Positions 31,834 through 38,935 of a DNA stretch of 64,000 bases are shown in pieces. Position numbers and translations under genes: made by a program. Below the pieces are notes generated by a model that saw only the letters and a program-made list of their open reading frames with translations, searched no databases and was not told the origin of the DNA. Source of the stretch: Anaerolinea thermophila UNI-1 (lineage in GTDB: Bacteria; Chloroflexota; Anaerolineae; Anaerolineales; Anaerolineaceae). How positions within the stretch are numbered: the stretch's first letter is position 1; each line of letters opens with the position of its first letter. The DNA is taken from the NCBI RefSeq assembly GCF_000199675.1, contig NC_014960.1:496001-560000 (forward strand), given 5' to 3'.

Positions 31834-32727
31834 ATGAAACCCTTTCCCTTCCTGTTTGGTCCCATGCGGGTTCCCTTTCTTCTGCTCACCCCGGCTTGCG
31901 TGGCGGTGGGTGTAGCCACGGCCTACCGGCAGACGGGGCATCTCTCCCTGCTGGATATCCTCATTGTCCTGATTGGCGCGCTGGCGGCGCATATCAGTGT
32001 CAACGTCTTCAATGAGTATTACGATTTCAAGAGCGGATTGGATTCGCGCACCCAGCGCACCCCCTTCAGCGGCGGGAGCGGCAGTTTGCAAGCCCATCCC
32101 GAAATGGCGCGCGCCACGCTGATTCTGGCGTGGGCGTCCTTTGCCGTCACTGCGCTGGTGGGGCTGTACTTTGTCTGGAAGCAGGGCTGGGGACTGCTCC
32201 CGTTGGGTATCCTCGGGCTGGTGATTCTGGTCACTTATACTTTGTGGTTTGTGTATCAGCCTGTGTTGTGTCTCATTGTCCCCGGGCTGGGCTTTGGCAT
32301 CCTCATGGTGATGGGCACGCACTACGCCCTGACCGGCACATACACCTGGACGGCGTTCATCGCTTCGCTGGTGCCGACCTTCCTGGTCAGCAACCTGCTA
32401 CTGCTCAACCAGTTTCCGGATGTCGAAGCCGATCAAAGCGTGGGCAGGCGGCACTATCCCATTGTGCTGGGACGGCGCGCCAGCAGTGTGGTATACGGTT
32501 TGTTCCTGCTGGGGGCGTACCTGGCGGTGGGTGTGGGCGTAGCATTGCGCCTTCTGCCCTGGACCAGTCTGCTGGCTCTGCTGACACTGGTGCTATCCTG
32601 GAAAGCCTTCCGCGGGGCATTTGAAAATGCCGAAAACATCCCCGCGCTGATTCCCTCTATGGGCATGAACGTCATCATCAACCTGGCGACGCCTGTCCTG
32701 CTGGCGCTGGGGCTGTTCCTGGCATAA
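31834..32727 (+). CDS. UbiA-family prenyltransferase, MenA-like
   Basis: The protein has 297 residues and about eight membrane helices. The two Asp-rich motifs of the superfamily are NEYYDFKSGLD (about 68-78) and NQFPDVEAD (about 190-198). GDGAGS-like SGGSGSLQ follows the first motif, as in MenA. It would attach a polyprenyl chain to a quinone precursor such as 1,4-dihydroxy-2-naphthoate. No other menaquinone gene is adjacent, so another aromatic acceptor cannot be excluded. Confidence 0.85.
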   Translation: MKPFPFLFGPMRVPFLLLTPACVAVGVATAYRQTGHLSLLDILIVLIGALAAHISVNVFNEYYDFKSGLDSRTQRTPFSGGSGSLQAHPEMARATLILAWASFAVTALVGLYFVWKQGWGLLPLGILGLVILVTYTLWFVYQPVLCLIVPGLGFGILMVMGTHYALTGTYTWTAFIASLVPTFLVSNLLLLNQFPDVEADQSVGRRHYPIVLGRRASSVVYGLFLLGAYLAVGVGVALRLLPWTSLLALLTLVLSWKAFRGAFENAENIPALIPSMGMNVIINLATPVLLALGLFLA

Positions 32728-32753
32728 CGCCATTCCATTCATTTTCATCCTGG

Positions 32754-32791
32754 ATCACCCCGTCTGAGTCTTCAGCGGGGTGATTTTTCTT
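32754..32791 (+). terminator. Terminator after the prenyltransferase gene
   Basis: ATCACCCCG (32754-32762) pairs perfectly with CGGGGTGAT (32776-32784), followed by a T-rich tail (TTTTTCTTT). Confidence 0.88.
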
Positions 32792-32825
32792 TGCCTTTCG
32801 GGGGCAAGTTGGGATTTTCCTGATG

Positions 32826-32838
32826 TACAATCAAAGCA
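32826..32838 (+). promoter_or_regulatory. -10 box placing transcription start at the thiolase ATG
   Basis: TACAAT at 32826-32831 ends 6 bases before the ATG at 32838. No ribosome site lies upstream. Transcription would begin at or next to the start codon, giving a leaderless mRNA. Confidence 0.55.
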
Positions 32839-34058
32839 TGGTAGAAGAGGCTGTAATCATTGAGGCTGTTCGCACCCCCATCGGTGCATTGGGGGGCAGT
32901 TTGGCTCGGGTGCGCCCGGATGATCTGGCGGCGCACGTTCTGCAAGCCCTGCTGGAGCGCACGCAGATAGACCCTGCGCTGGTCGAAGAGGTCATGCTGG
33001 GATGCGCCAATCAGGCGGGCGAGGATAACCGCAACGTTGCCCGCATGGCGCTCTTGCTGGCAGGCTTTCCCGTTGAGGTGGCAGGGGTTACCGTCAACCG
33101 GTTATGCGCTTCCGGGCTGAGCGCGGTAAACATGGCGGCACGGGCAATCCGCCTGGGCGAGGGGGATGTGTTCATTGCGGGCGGGGTAGAGAGCATGTCC
33201 CGCGCGCCCTACTCTCTGCCCAAAGCCGAGACGGGCTTCCCCTTCGGCAACCTGACGGCTTACGATACAGCGCTGGGCTGGCGTTACCCCAATCCGCGCA
33301 TGCAGGCGCTGTACGGTACTGAGTCCATGGGTGAGACGGCGGAGAACATTGCCGAGATGACCGGTATCACCCGCCAAGAGCAGGATGCCTTTGCGCTTGC
33401 CAGCCATCAGCGTGCCATTGCCGCCATCGACTCGGGAAAGTTCGCCGAGGAAATCGTCCCCGTGCCCGTCCCGCAGAAAAAGGGCGATCCGCTCATGGTG
33501 GATACCGACGAGCGTCCCCGCCGCGACACTACCCTGGAATCGCTGGCAAAACTCAAACCGGCGTTCCGTCCCAACGGCACGGTGACGGCGGGTAATTCCT
33601 CGGGGTTGAATGATGGCGCCGCCGCCCTGCTGTTGATGAGTGCCTCGCGTGCCGCGCAACTGGGCTTGAAACCGCTGGCGCGCATCGTCAGTTCTGCCGT
33701 TGCGGGCGTCCCCCCGCGCATCATGGGCATGGGACCCGTTCCTGCCGCCCGCAAGGCGCTGGCGCGTGCCGGCTTGACGCTGGAGCAGATAGTCCTGGTG
33801 GAAATCAATGAAGCCTTTGCCGTGCAAACCCTGGCAGTGATGCGCGAACTGGGCTTACCCCATGATAAAGTCAACGTGAACGGCGGGGCGATTGCGCTGG
33901 GGCATCCGCTGGGATGTTCGGGTGCGCGCATCCTCACCACGTTGATTCATGAGATGCGCCGCCGCGCGCCGTACATGCCGCGCCCGTTCTACGGGCTGGC
34001 AACCCTGTGCGTGGGCGTGGGTCAGGGCGAAGCCACCATTGTGGAGTGGCTGGCATGA
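32838..34058 (+). CDS. Thiolase (acetyl-CoA / 3-ketoacyl-CoA acyltransferase)
   Basis: The protein has 406 residues from ATG 32838. The nucleophilic Cys is in VNRLCASGLSA (Cys90). The C-terminal active-site motifs GGAIALGHPLGCSGAR and CVGVGQGEAT are intact, giving His and the second Cys. It makes or breaks carbon-carbon bonds in beta-ketoacyl-CoA metabolism; degradative or biosynthetic direction is not readable. The start is leaderless. It overlaps the next gene by ATGA. Confidence 0.93.
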   Translation: MVEEAVIIEAVRTPIGALGGSLARVRPDDLAAHVLQALLERTQIDPALVEEVMLGCANQAGEDNRNVARMALLLAGFPVEVAGVTVNRLCASGLSAVNMAARAIRLGEGDVFIAGGVESMSRAPYSLPKAETGFPFGNLTAYDTALGWRYPNPRMQALYGTESMGETAENIAEMTGITRQEQDAFALASHQRAIAAIDSGKFAEEIVPVPVPQKKGDPLMVDTDERPRRDTTLESLAKLKPAFRPNGTVTAGNSSGLNDGAAALLLMSASRAAQLGLKPLARIVSSAVAGVPPRIMGMGPVPAARKALARAGLTLEQIVLVEINEAFAVQTLAVMRELGLPHDKVNVNGGAIALGHPLGCSGARILTTLIHEMRRRAPYMPRPFYGLATLCVGVGQGEATIVEWLA

Positions 34059-35026
34059 ACGTACTGGTAACCGGCGCAAGCGGATTCATTGGCGGCAATT
34101 TGTGCCGCGTCCTGGTGCAGGCGGGTCACCGCGTGCGCGCGTTCCACCGCGCTTCCAGCGTGCTGACCCTGCTGGAAGGGCTGGATGTGGAGCATGCCGT
34201 GGGTGACCTCACCCAGCCGGAGACGGTGGCACGCGCCATGGAAGGCATTGAGGTAGTCTTTCACGCCGCGGCATGGATGGGTAGCAGCGACCCTGGCAAA
34301 CTCTATGCGGTGACGGTGGAAGGCACACGCACGGTTCTGCGGTGTGCCCGCGAGGCGGGGGTGCGCCGCGTGGTGCATACCAGTTCGGTTGCCGCACTGG
34401 GGGTGCCGGAATACCGCTCGCCCTTCCCCATTAATGAGAATCACACCTGGAATTACCGCCCGGAGCGCTACCCCTACGGGTATGCCAAATATCTGGCGGA
34501 ACTGGAAGTCCAGCGGGCGGTGGCGCAGGGGCTGGACGCCGTCATCGTCAACCCGGCGCTGGTGTTTGGCGCGGGCGATGTATATCGCCAGTCGCGCTCC
34601 CTGCTCAGGCAGGTTGCCGCCCGCCGCTTTCCCTTTTCGGTGGAAGGCGGGCTGAACGTGGTGCATCTTGACGATGTCATTGAAGGACATCTGGCGGCGC
34701 TGGAACGCGGACGCACCGGCGAGCGCTATATCCTCGGCGGGGAAAACCTCAGCCTGCATGCCATGCTCAGCCTGGCGGCTTCGGTTGTGGGAGTGCCGCC
34801 CCCCACGCTGGTGCTCCCTGCCGGGATTGTCCGGGCGGCGGCTATTCCTCTGAATGCCTTCCAGCGGTTTTTAAATCTGCCAGTTCCGGTGGAGACGCTT
34901 CATCTGGCGGGGTATTACTTCTATTTCGATACCACCAAAGCCCGCAGGGAATTGGGCATCGCGCTGGAACGCTCTGCCCGTCAGGCATTTGCGGATGCCT
35001 GGGAATGGATGCGTTTTCCCCGCTGA
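34055..35026 (+). CDS. Extended SDR NAD(P)-dependent epimerase/reductase
   Basis: The protein has 323 residues. The N-terminal Rossmann motif is TGASGFIGGNL (about 6-16). The catalytic YGYAK (Tyr-x-x-x-Lys) lies at about 147-151 and HTSSVAALG gives the catalytic Ser region. The closest recognised group is the dihydroflavonol-4-reductase/hopanoid-sugar-epimerase-like branch. The substrate is not readable. The ATG overlaps the thiolase stop, so the two are coupled. Confidence 0.88.
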   Translation: MNVLVTGASGFIGGNLCRVLVQAGHRVRAFHRASSVLTLLEGLDVEHAVGDLTQPETVARAMEGIEVVFHAAAWMGSSDPGKLYAVTVEGTRTVLRCAREAGVRRVVHTSSVAALGVPEYRSPFPINENHTWNYRPERYPYGYAKYLAELEVQRAVAQGLDAVIVNPALVFGAGDVYRQSRSLLRQVAARRFPFSVEGGLNVVHLDDVIEGHLAALERGRTGERYILGGENLSLHAMLSLAASVVGVPPPTLVLPAGIVRAAAIPLNAFQRFLNLPVPVETLHLAGYYFYFDTTKARRELGIALERSARQAFADAWEWMRFPR

Positions 35027-35046
35027 ACGTTTTTGGGAGGTGTGCG

Positions 35047-35871
35047 ATGAACAACGGGCTTACCGATTGGATAAAACGCCATTCGCTGATTACGTTTTAC
35101 CTGCTGGCGTTCCTGTTTTCCTGGCTGGGGTGGATTCCTCAATTGCTCACCGCGCGGGGGGTGTGGACGGTAGATCATCCGCTGTTGTCCCTGCTGGGCG
35201 GGGGCGGTCCCACTCTGGCGGCGGTACTGGTGGTATGGTGGACGCAGGGCAGGCAGGCGGTGGGCGGCTTGTTTGCCCGTCTGGTTCAGGCGCGGGCGGG
35301 CTGGCGCTGGCTGGGAGCAGTCTTTGCCTTCTGGATTCTCGTGGGGGCGCTGGCATGGAGTTTGATGATGCTCTTTACCCCGCATCGCGCCAATCTGCAG
35401 GGGTTCTCGTGGGGAGTCCTCGTGCCGGTGTTTCTGACCATGCTGTTGTCAAACGTATGGGAGGAGATCGGCTGGCGCGGCTTTGCCCTGCCGCGTTTTC
35501 AGGAACGTTTTTCCGACTGGCATACGGCGCTGATCATGGCAGGGTTATGGAGCGTGTGGCACTTGCCCCTCTTGTTGAATCCCAAAAACCCCATGTCGGG
35601 CTTGCCGTGGAGCGCTGAATTGCTCTTCAGCCTTGCGCTCACGGTGGTTTATATCTGGCTCTACCGGCAGACGGGCGGCAGTCTCTTCTACGTGACGGTG
35701 TTCCATGCCCTTTCCAATACGCTGGCTTATGCGTTTCTGGCATGGGGGGTATTCCTGGAATCCTACGGGTTTGTCGTGGGGCTAACCGCTCTGGCGGCGG
35801 TGGTGATTTTGAAGGTCTATGGGACGCAGCAGTTTGCCTATCCCCAGGGAGTGGATAAAATTCTGGATTAG
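35047..35871 (+). CDS. CPBP-family intramembrane protease, C-terminus replaced by an IS1 end
   Basis: The protein has 274 residues and about eight membrane helices. Active-site motifs of the CPBP (Abi/CAAX) family are EEIGWRGF (about 139-146), WSVWHLPL and VFHALSNT. Such enzymes cleave or process within the membrane. GGGAGGTG precedes the ATG. The last codons lie inside the IS1 element that begins at 35847. If the 9-bp duplication is undone, the frame would read TAT CCC CAT AGA CCT TGA, ending YPHRP, instead of the current YPQGVDKILD. The core is unaffected. Confidence 0.9.
   Translation: MNNGLTDWIKRHSLITFYLLAFLFSWLGWIPQLLTARGVWTVDHPLLSLLGGGGPTLAAVLVVWWTQGRQAVGGLFARLVQARAGWRWLGAVFAFWILVGALAWSLMMLFTPHRANLQGFSWGVLVPVFLTMLLSNVWEEIGWRGFALPRFQERFSDWHTALIMAGLWSVWHLPLLLNPKNPMSGLPWSAELLFSLALTVVYIWLYRQTGGSLFYVTVFHALSNTLAYAFLAWGVFLESYGFVVGLTALAAVVILKVYGTQQFAYPQGVDKILD
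35838..35846. repeat. Target-site duplication, left copy
   Basis: CTATCCCCA directly before the left IS end. The identical nonamer follows the right end at 36638-36646. IS1-family elements make duplications of 8-9 bp. Confidence 0.92.
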
Positions 35872-36637
35872 AATAGAGATATGCCAACCTGTCCAAAATG
35901 CCAACAAACAGAACGACAGAATAAAGCCGGGAGAACCGAGTCAGGCGCTCAGCGCTACAAGTGTATGCGCTGTGGGCACAAATACACACCTGAACCGAAA
36001 CCGCGCGGATACCCGGAAGAGATGCGCAAGCAAGCCTTGCAGATGTATGTAGATGGGATGAACTTGCGACGGATCGCCCGTCATTTGGGGGTTCATCACC
36101 GCACCGTGTCGTTGTGGATCCAAGCCTACGCCGCACGAATTTCTGAAGTGCCCCTGCCTGAAGAGGTTAAGGAAGTGGAAATGGACGAACTGTTCACCTT
36201 TATCGGGCATAAAAAAACCGGATCTACATCATCACCCTTGTAGATCGGCACACGCGCTGTTATTTAGCCTGGAAAGTGGTCTGGGAACGCACAGACAGCG
36301 CCATCCAAGAGATGGTAGATGAGGCTCCCAAAGCAAAACAATACTTCAGTGATGCCTTTGACGCCTATAACCGGCTATGGTACCATGGCGGGCGATACGC
36401 AGTCTCGGAAGGGAAGAGAGAAACCTACTCTGTGGAAGGGGATAATGCGGAACTACGTCACTACCTGGCTCGTTTAGCACGCTCCTCCCGCTGTTTCTCA
36501 CGCTGTCGGTTTGCCTTAGAATGCGCCTTGCGTTTATTTGCGTATTGCTTCAATTCTCGCCAATTATATAGACAACGTTATCCAGCATATCCTGCTCATG
36601 TCATGGAGTTCATTCCCCCAGTATTTTAGCCACTCCC
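35847..36637 (+). mobile_element. Complete IS1-family insertion sequence (791 bp)
   Basis: The left end GGGAGTGGATAAAATTCTGG (35847-35866) and the right end at 36618-36637 are inverted repeats matching 18 of 20 positions. A perfect 9-bp duplication, CTATCCCCA, flanks the element at both sides. Inside is one IS1-type transposase made of two frames. Intact repeats and duplication point to a fairly recent insertion. It lies in the 3' end of the CPBP gene and 55 bases before tRNA-Gly. Confidence 0.93.
35881..36629 (+). CDS. IS1-family transposase, two frames joined by a -1 shift at an A7 run
   Basis: Frame 1 (35881-36243) has an N-terminal zinc finger (CPKC...CMRCGHKY), a helix-turn-helix (YVDGMNLRRIARHLGVHHRTV), and the first catalytic region VEMDELFTFI. 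The frame then stops early at a TAG. At 36211-36217 seven A form a slippery run. A -1 shift there enters the second frame, NRIYIITLVDRHTRCYLAW, and continues with YSVEGDNAELRHYLARLARS (Asp-Glu part of the DDE site) to the stop at 36629. IS1 itself uses a programmed -1 shift at A6C, so this is most likely a working transposase; a homopolymer error or an inactivating indel would look the same. A TAGAAT -10 sits 6 bases before the ATG, so it may be leaderless. Confidence 0.85.
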
Positions 36638-36646
36638 CTATCCCCA
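36638..36646. repeat. Target-site duplication, right copy
   Basis: CTATCCCCA, identical to 35838-35846, directly after the right IS end. Confidence 0.92.
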
Positions 36647-36691
36647 TAGACCTTGACCTTAAGCCTGAGGATGGGTAAAATAAAAACGCTT

Positions 36692-36763
36692 GCGGGAGTG
36701 GCCAAGCGGTAAGGCATCAGCCTTCCAAGCTGATATTCGCGGGTTCGAATCCCGTCTCCCGCT
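36692..36763 (+). tRNA. tRNA-Gly, anticodon TCC
   Basis: The 72-base gene folds as a cloverleaf: acceptor GCGGGAG with CTCCCGC, a D arm, anticodon stem TCAGC/GCTGA around CTTCCAA (anticodon TCC, for GGA), and a T arm GCGGG-TTCGAAT-CCCGT. The discriminator is T and CCA is not encoded. Its last 20 bases (TTCGAATCCCGTCTCCCGCT, 36744-36763) are repeated downstream. Confidence 0.95.
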
Positions 36764-36982
36764 CTTTTGTTTTAAATCCCCCCTGAGACAATGCATCTTC
36801 GCGGGTCCCCGGAAGGGGATGATATTCGAATCCCGTCTCCCGCTCTTTTGTTTTAAATCCCCCCTGAGACAATGCATCTTCGCGGGTCCCCGGAAGGGGA
36901 TGATATTCGAATCCCGTCTCCCGCTCTTTTGTTTTAAATCCCCCCTGAGACAATGCATCTTCGCGGGTCCCCGGAAGGGGAT
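36744..36982 (+). repeat. Tandem 81-bp repeat array made from the tRNA-Gly 3' end (2.95 copies)
   Basis: Three units of 81 bp start at 36744, 36825 and 36906; the first two are identical and the third stops 4 bases short at 36982. Each starts with the final 20 bases of the tRNA gene (T loop, 3' T stem, 3' acceptor), then a shared 61-bp segment holding CTCTTTTGTTTTAAATCC and the hairpin CCCC-GGAA-GGGG. The first copy overlaps the real tRNA. The unit is 27 codons long and open in several frames, which makes false ORFs on both strands. The E. coli tyrT locus has a similar arrangement (178-bp repeats with the tRNA 3' end). Confidence 0.9.
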
Positions 36983-37008
36983 AATTCTCCATTCACGCGC
37001 ATTTTCAT

Positions 37009-37036
37009 TTGCCCTTCCGTAAGGCTTGAATATAAT
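37009..37036 (+). promoter_or_regulatory. Promoter of the XRE-like gene
   Basis: TTGCCC (37009-37014) and TATAAT (37031-37036) are 16 bases apart. GGGGAGGG then precedes the ATG at 37069. The promoter starts about 27 bases past the repeat array. Confidence 0.6.
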
Positions 37037-37068
37037 CGAATCAAACACTTTCCTGCGGGGAGGGACGC

Positions 37069-37479
37069 ATGCCTGAGTTTCACCAGTGGTTGGAGCAGAA
37101 ATTCCGTCAGTGGGAAAAGGAACAGGGCAAAGCCCAATCGTACTACGCTTTTGCCCGTTACCTTGGAGTATCGCAAAGCGACCTTGCCCTGTGGATGATC
37201 GGTGACGGTCTGCCCGGTGCGGATGACCTCAGCCTGATTGCCGAAAAACTGGGCGACGAGGTATACACCATTATGGAAAAACCGCGCGCCGATCCTTTCC
37301 TGCAAAAAATGGTGGATGCCTTCCCTGTGTTACCCGTAGGACTGCGCGAACGTCTTGCCAGTGCAGCCTGGGATACCCGCCAGTACATTCAAAGCCGTGG
37401 ATTGGATCCTGAGTCGGTGGAAGCCAAAAAAGCGCTGGTCGAAATCTTCCAGCGCTATGGCATCCGTTTTGGCGGTTAG
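37069..37479 (+). CDS. XRE-like helix-turn-helix protein
   Basis: The protein has 136 residues. The first half (about 18-65) looks like an XRE-type helix-turn-helix (YYAFARYLGVSQSDLALWMIG, then DDLSLIAEKLGDEVYTIM). The second half is helical and ends QRYGIRFGG. It could be a stand-alone transcription factor or a phage-type regulator; no targets are evident. A GGGGAGGG ribosome site supports the start. It ends 7 bases before the convergent rnz gene. Confidence 0.75.
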   Translation: MPEFHQWLEQKFRQWEKEQGKAQSYYAFARYLGVSQSDLALWMIGDGLPGADDLSLIAEKLGDEVYTIMEKPRADPFLQKMVDAFPVLPVGLRERLASAAWDTRQYIQSRGLDPESVEAKKALVEIFQRYGIRFGG

Positions 37480-37486
37480 GTTAAAT

Positions 37487-38407
37487 TCACTCGTTGCGTT
37501 TGATGATAAAGGTATCAAAATCCCGTACCACAATGGTATTGGGAAAGACGCTTTGCGCTTCGGCAAGCACGTCTTTCTCACGGTAGCGGCGGGAGAGGTG
37601 GGTGAGGTACAGCGCTTTGACTCCGGCGCGCTGTGCCAGTTCAGCCGCCATGCGTGCGGTGAGGTGCGAGAACTGGTGTGCCATCTCGCGTTCCTCTTCC
37701 AGATAGGTGGCTTCAATGACCAGCCCATCTGCACCGCTGACAACGCCCAGCAGGCTCTCGGTTTCTCCACAATCGCCCACATGCACCAGGCGCGTCCCGG
37801 GGCGTTCTTCCCCAAGCACCATATCCGGGGTGATGGTTCTGCCGTCTGGCAGGTGCACGGCTCGCCCTTCAACCAGATCGCGGCGCAGCGGTCCGGCAGG
37901 CACGCCCAGGGCATCGGCTTTTTCGGGCAGGAAGGGGCGCCGCGAGCGTTCTTCAAACAGATAGCCCAAACTCTCGCTCCCGCGGTGATGTACCGGAAAC
38001 GCCGAGACACGGAAGTCATCGCCTTCAAAGAATACCCCGGGGGTGATGGGAATCAGCGTGAGGGGCATGGGGGGGCGCGCCCCACGCAGGACAACCCGGG
38101 TGAGCAGGTCGTCAATACGTTCCAGTGCCGAGCGCGGACCGTAAATTTCCAGGTGGTCAATGGTTTCCCAGCGCATAAAGGTGGAGAGCAACCCCGCCAG
38201 TCCGAGGATGTGATCCAGATGCCCGTGGGTAATCAAAATGTGGTTGAGGCGTTTGAAACCCAGCCCTGCCTGGAGAATCTGGCGTTGCGTGCCTTCGCCG
38301 CAGTCAATCAGAAAGCGGTATTCGTTGTGCTTGACCAGTTGCGCAGAAAGCCCCCGCTTGACCGAGGGGGCTGAAGCCGAAGTTCCCAGAAAAGTGATTT
38401 CAAACAT
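37487..38407 (-). CDS. rnz: Ribonuclease Z
   Basis: The protein has 306 residues from ATG 38407; an N-terminal extension to 38506 overlaps the upstream small gene and is not used. The metallo-beta-lactamase motif is HGHLDHILGL (about 62-71). FLGTSASAPS at the start, LIDCGEGTQRQIL (about 33-45) and FPVHHRGSESLGYLFEE are RNase Z marks. It cuts the 3' trailer of tRNA precursors, needed here because the tRNA lacks an encoded CCA. It is the third gene in a tight minus-strand operon. Confidence 0.94.
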   Translation of the reverse strand: MFEITFLGTSASAPSVKRGLSAQLVKHNEYRFLIDCGEGTQRQILQAGLGFKRLNHILITHGHLDHILGLAGLLSTFMRWETIDHLEIYGPRSALERIDDLLTRVVLRGARPPMPLTLIPITPGVFFEGDDFRVSAFPVHHRGSESLGYLFEERSRRPFLPEKADALGVPAGPLRRDLVEGRAVHLPDGRTITPDMVLGEERPGTRLVHVGDCGETESLLGVVSGADGLVIEATYLEEEREMAHQFSHLTARMAAELAQRAGVKALYLTHLSRRYREKDVLAEAQSVFPNTIVVRDFDTFIIKRNE

Positions 38408-38408
38408 C

Positions 38409-38537
38409 TTATAACCGCCAGAATCCTCGATGAACGGCGCGCACTTCCTCAGCGGTGATGAAGGCTTCGGAGTCTGCCTTGCGGATGACTTCCTCCGCGT
38501 GGTCAAAATCCCGCCTCAGAACACTGCAATTGAGCAT
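38409..38537 (-). CDS. Small protein of 42 residues between DUF2179-like and rnz
   Basis: The frame begins ATG 38537, 2 bases after the upstream stop, and ends TAA one base before the rnz ATG. It is acidic and helical: MLNCSVLRRDFDHAEEVIRK, then ADSEAFITAEEVRAVHRGFW. Its fit between two genes with almost no spare bases suggests translational coupling and a real small gene. No function is recognised. Confidence 0.5.
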   Translation of the reverse strand: MLNCSVLRRDFDHAEEVIRKADSEAFITAEEVRAVHRGFWRL

Positions 38538-38539
38538 GG

Positions 38540-38923
38540 TTACAGCGCCATTTTAATTTCTGTCACTGCATACCCACTTTCGCGCAGTGCCTGAGCGATT
38601 TGCGAACCTGCCGCCGTGCTGATGATGGTAATGCGCACATGACCGATCGCCATTTTATCTTCGATGAACATGCCTACAATGTTGCCGGTGGCAAAACCTG
38701 CGGCGTATGCCAGCACGCTCAATGGATGCACGTCGCCACCCAGGACTCGCGCCACGGCAACGATGAAAATGAGCGATTGCAGAAAACCCAGAACCCAGGT
38801 GATGAGTTTCTTCCCCCGCACCACAAAAAGGATGCGCAGGGTGTCCATGGACATATCCACCACCCGCATGACGAAAATCATCAGTGCGGTCAGAATGACT
38901 TCAAGGCTCAGGACCGATTCCAT
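38540..38923 (-). CDS. DUF5698/DUF2179-type membrane protein
   Basis: The protein has 127 residues. Three hydrophobic segments (VILTALMIFVMRVVDM, about 8-23; WVLGFLQSLIFIVAVARVLG, about 43-62; PLSVLAYAAGFATGNIVGMF, about 67-86) are followed by a C-terminal cytoplasmic stretch (HVRITIISTAAGSQIAQAL). The order resembles DUF5698 followed by a DUF2179-like part (YebE/YitT-associated). Function is unknown. It starts 12 bases after the glgP stop and begins the small-gene/rnz cluster. Confidence 0.8.
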   Translation of the reverse strand: MESVLSLEVILTALMIFVMRVVDMSMDTLRILFVVRGKKLITWVLGFLQSLIFIVAVARVLGGDVHPLSVLAYAAGFATGNIVGMFIEDKMAIGHVRITIISTAAGSQIAQALRESGYAVTEIKMAL

Positions 38924-38935
38924 GGCATTGCCTGT

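Noticed and set aside
36744..36982. CRISPR-like regular repeats
   Set aside because: Units are directly adjacent without variable spacers, and no cas genes are present.
36690..37048. Open frames on both strands across the tRNA and repeats (110 and 129 residues)
   Set aside because: They arise because the 81-bp unit is a multiple of three and because the tRNA itself reads through. The tRNA-derived REWPSGKA-like peptide is a known kind of false ORF. Kept only as a note in the repeat entry.
38408..38506. N-terminal extension of RNase Z
   Set aside because: It overlaps the small upstream gene out of frame. RNase Z proteins start close to the FLGTSA strand, as MFEITFLGTS does.
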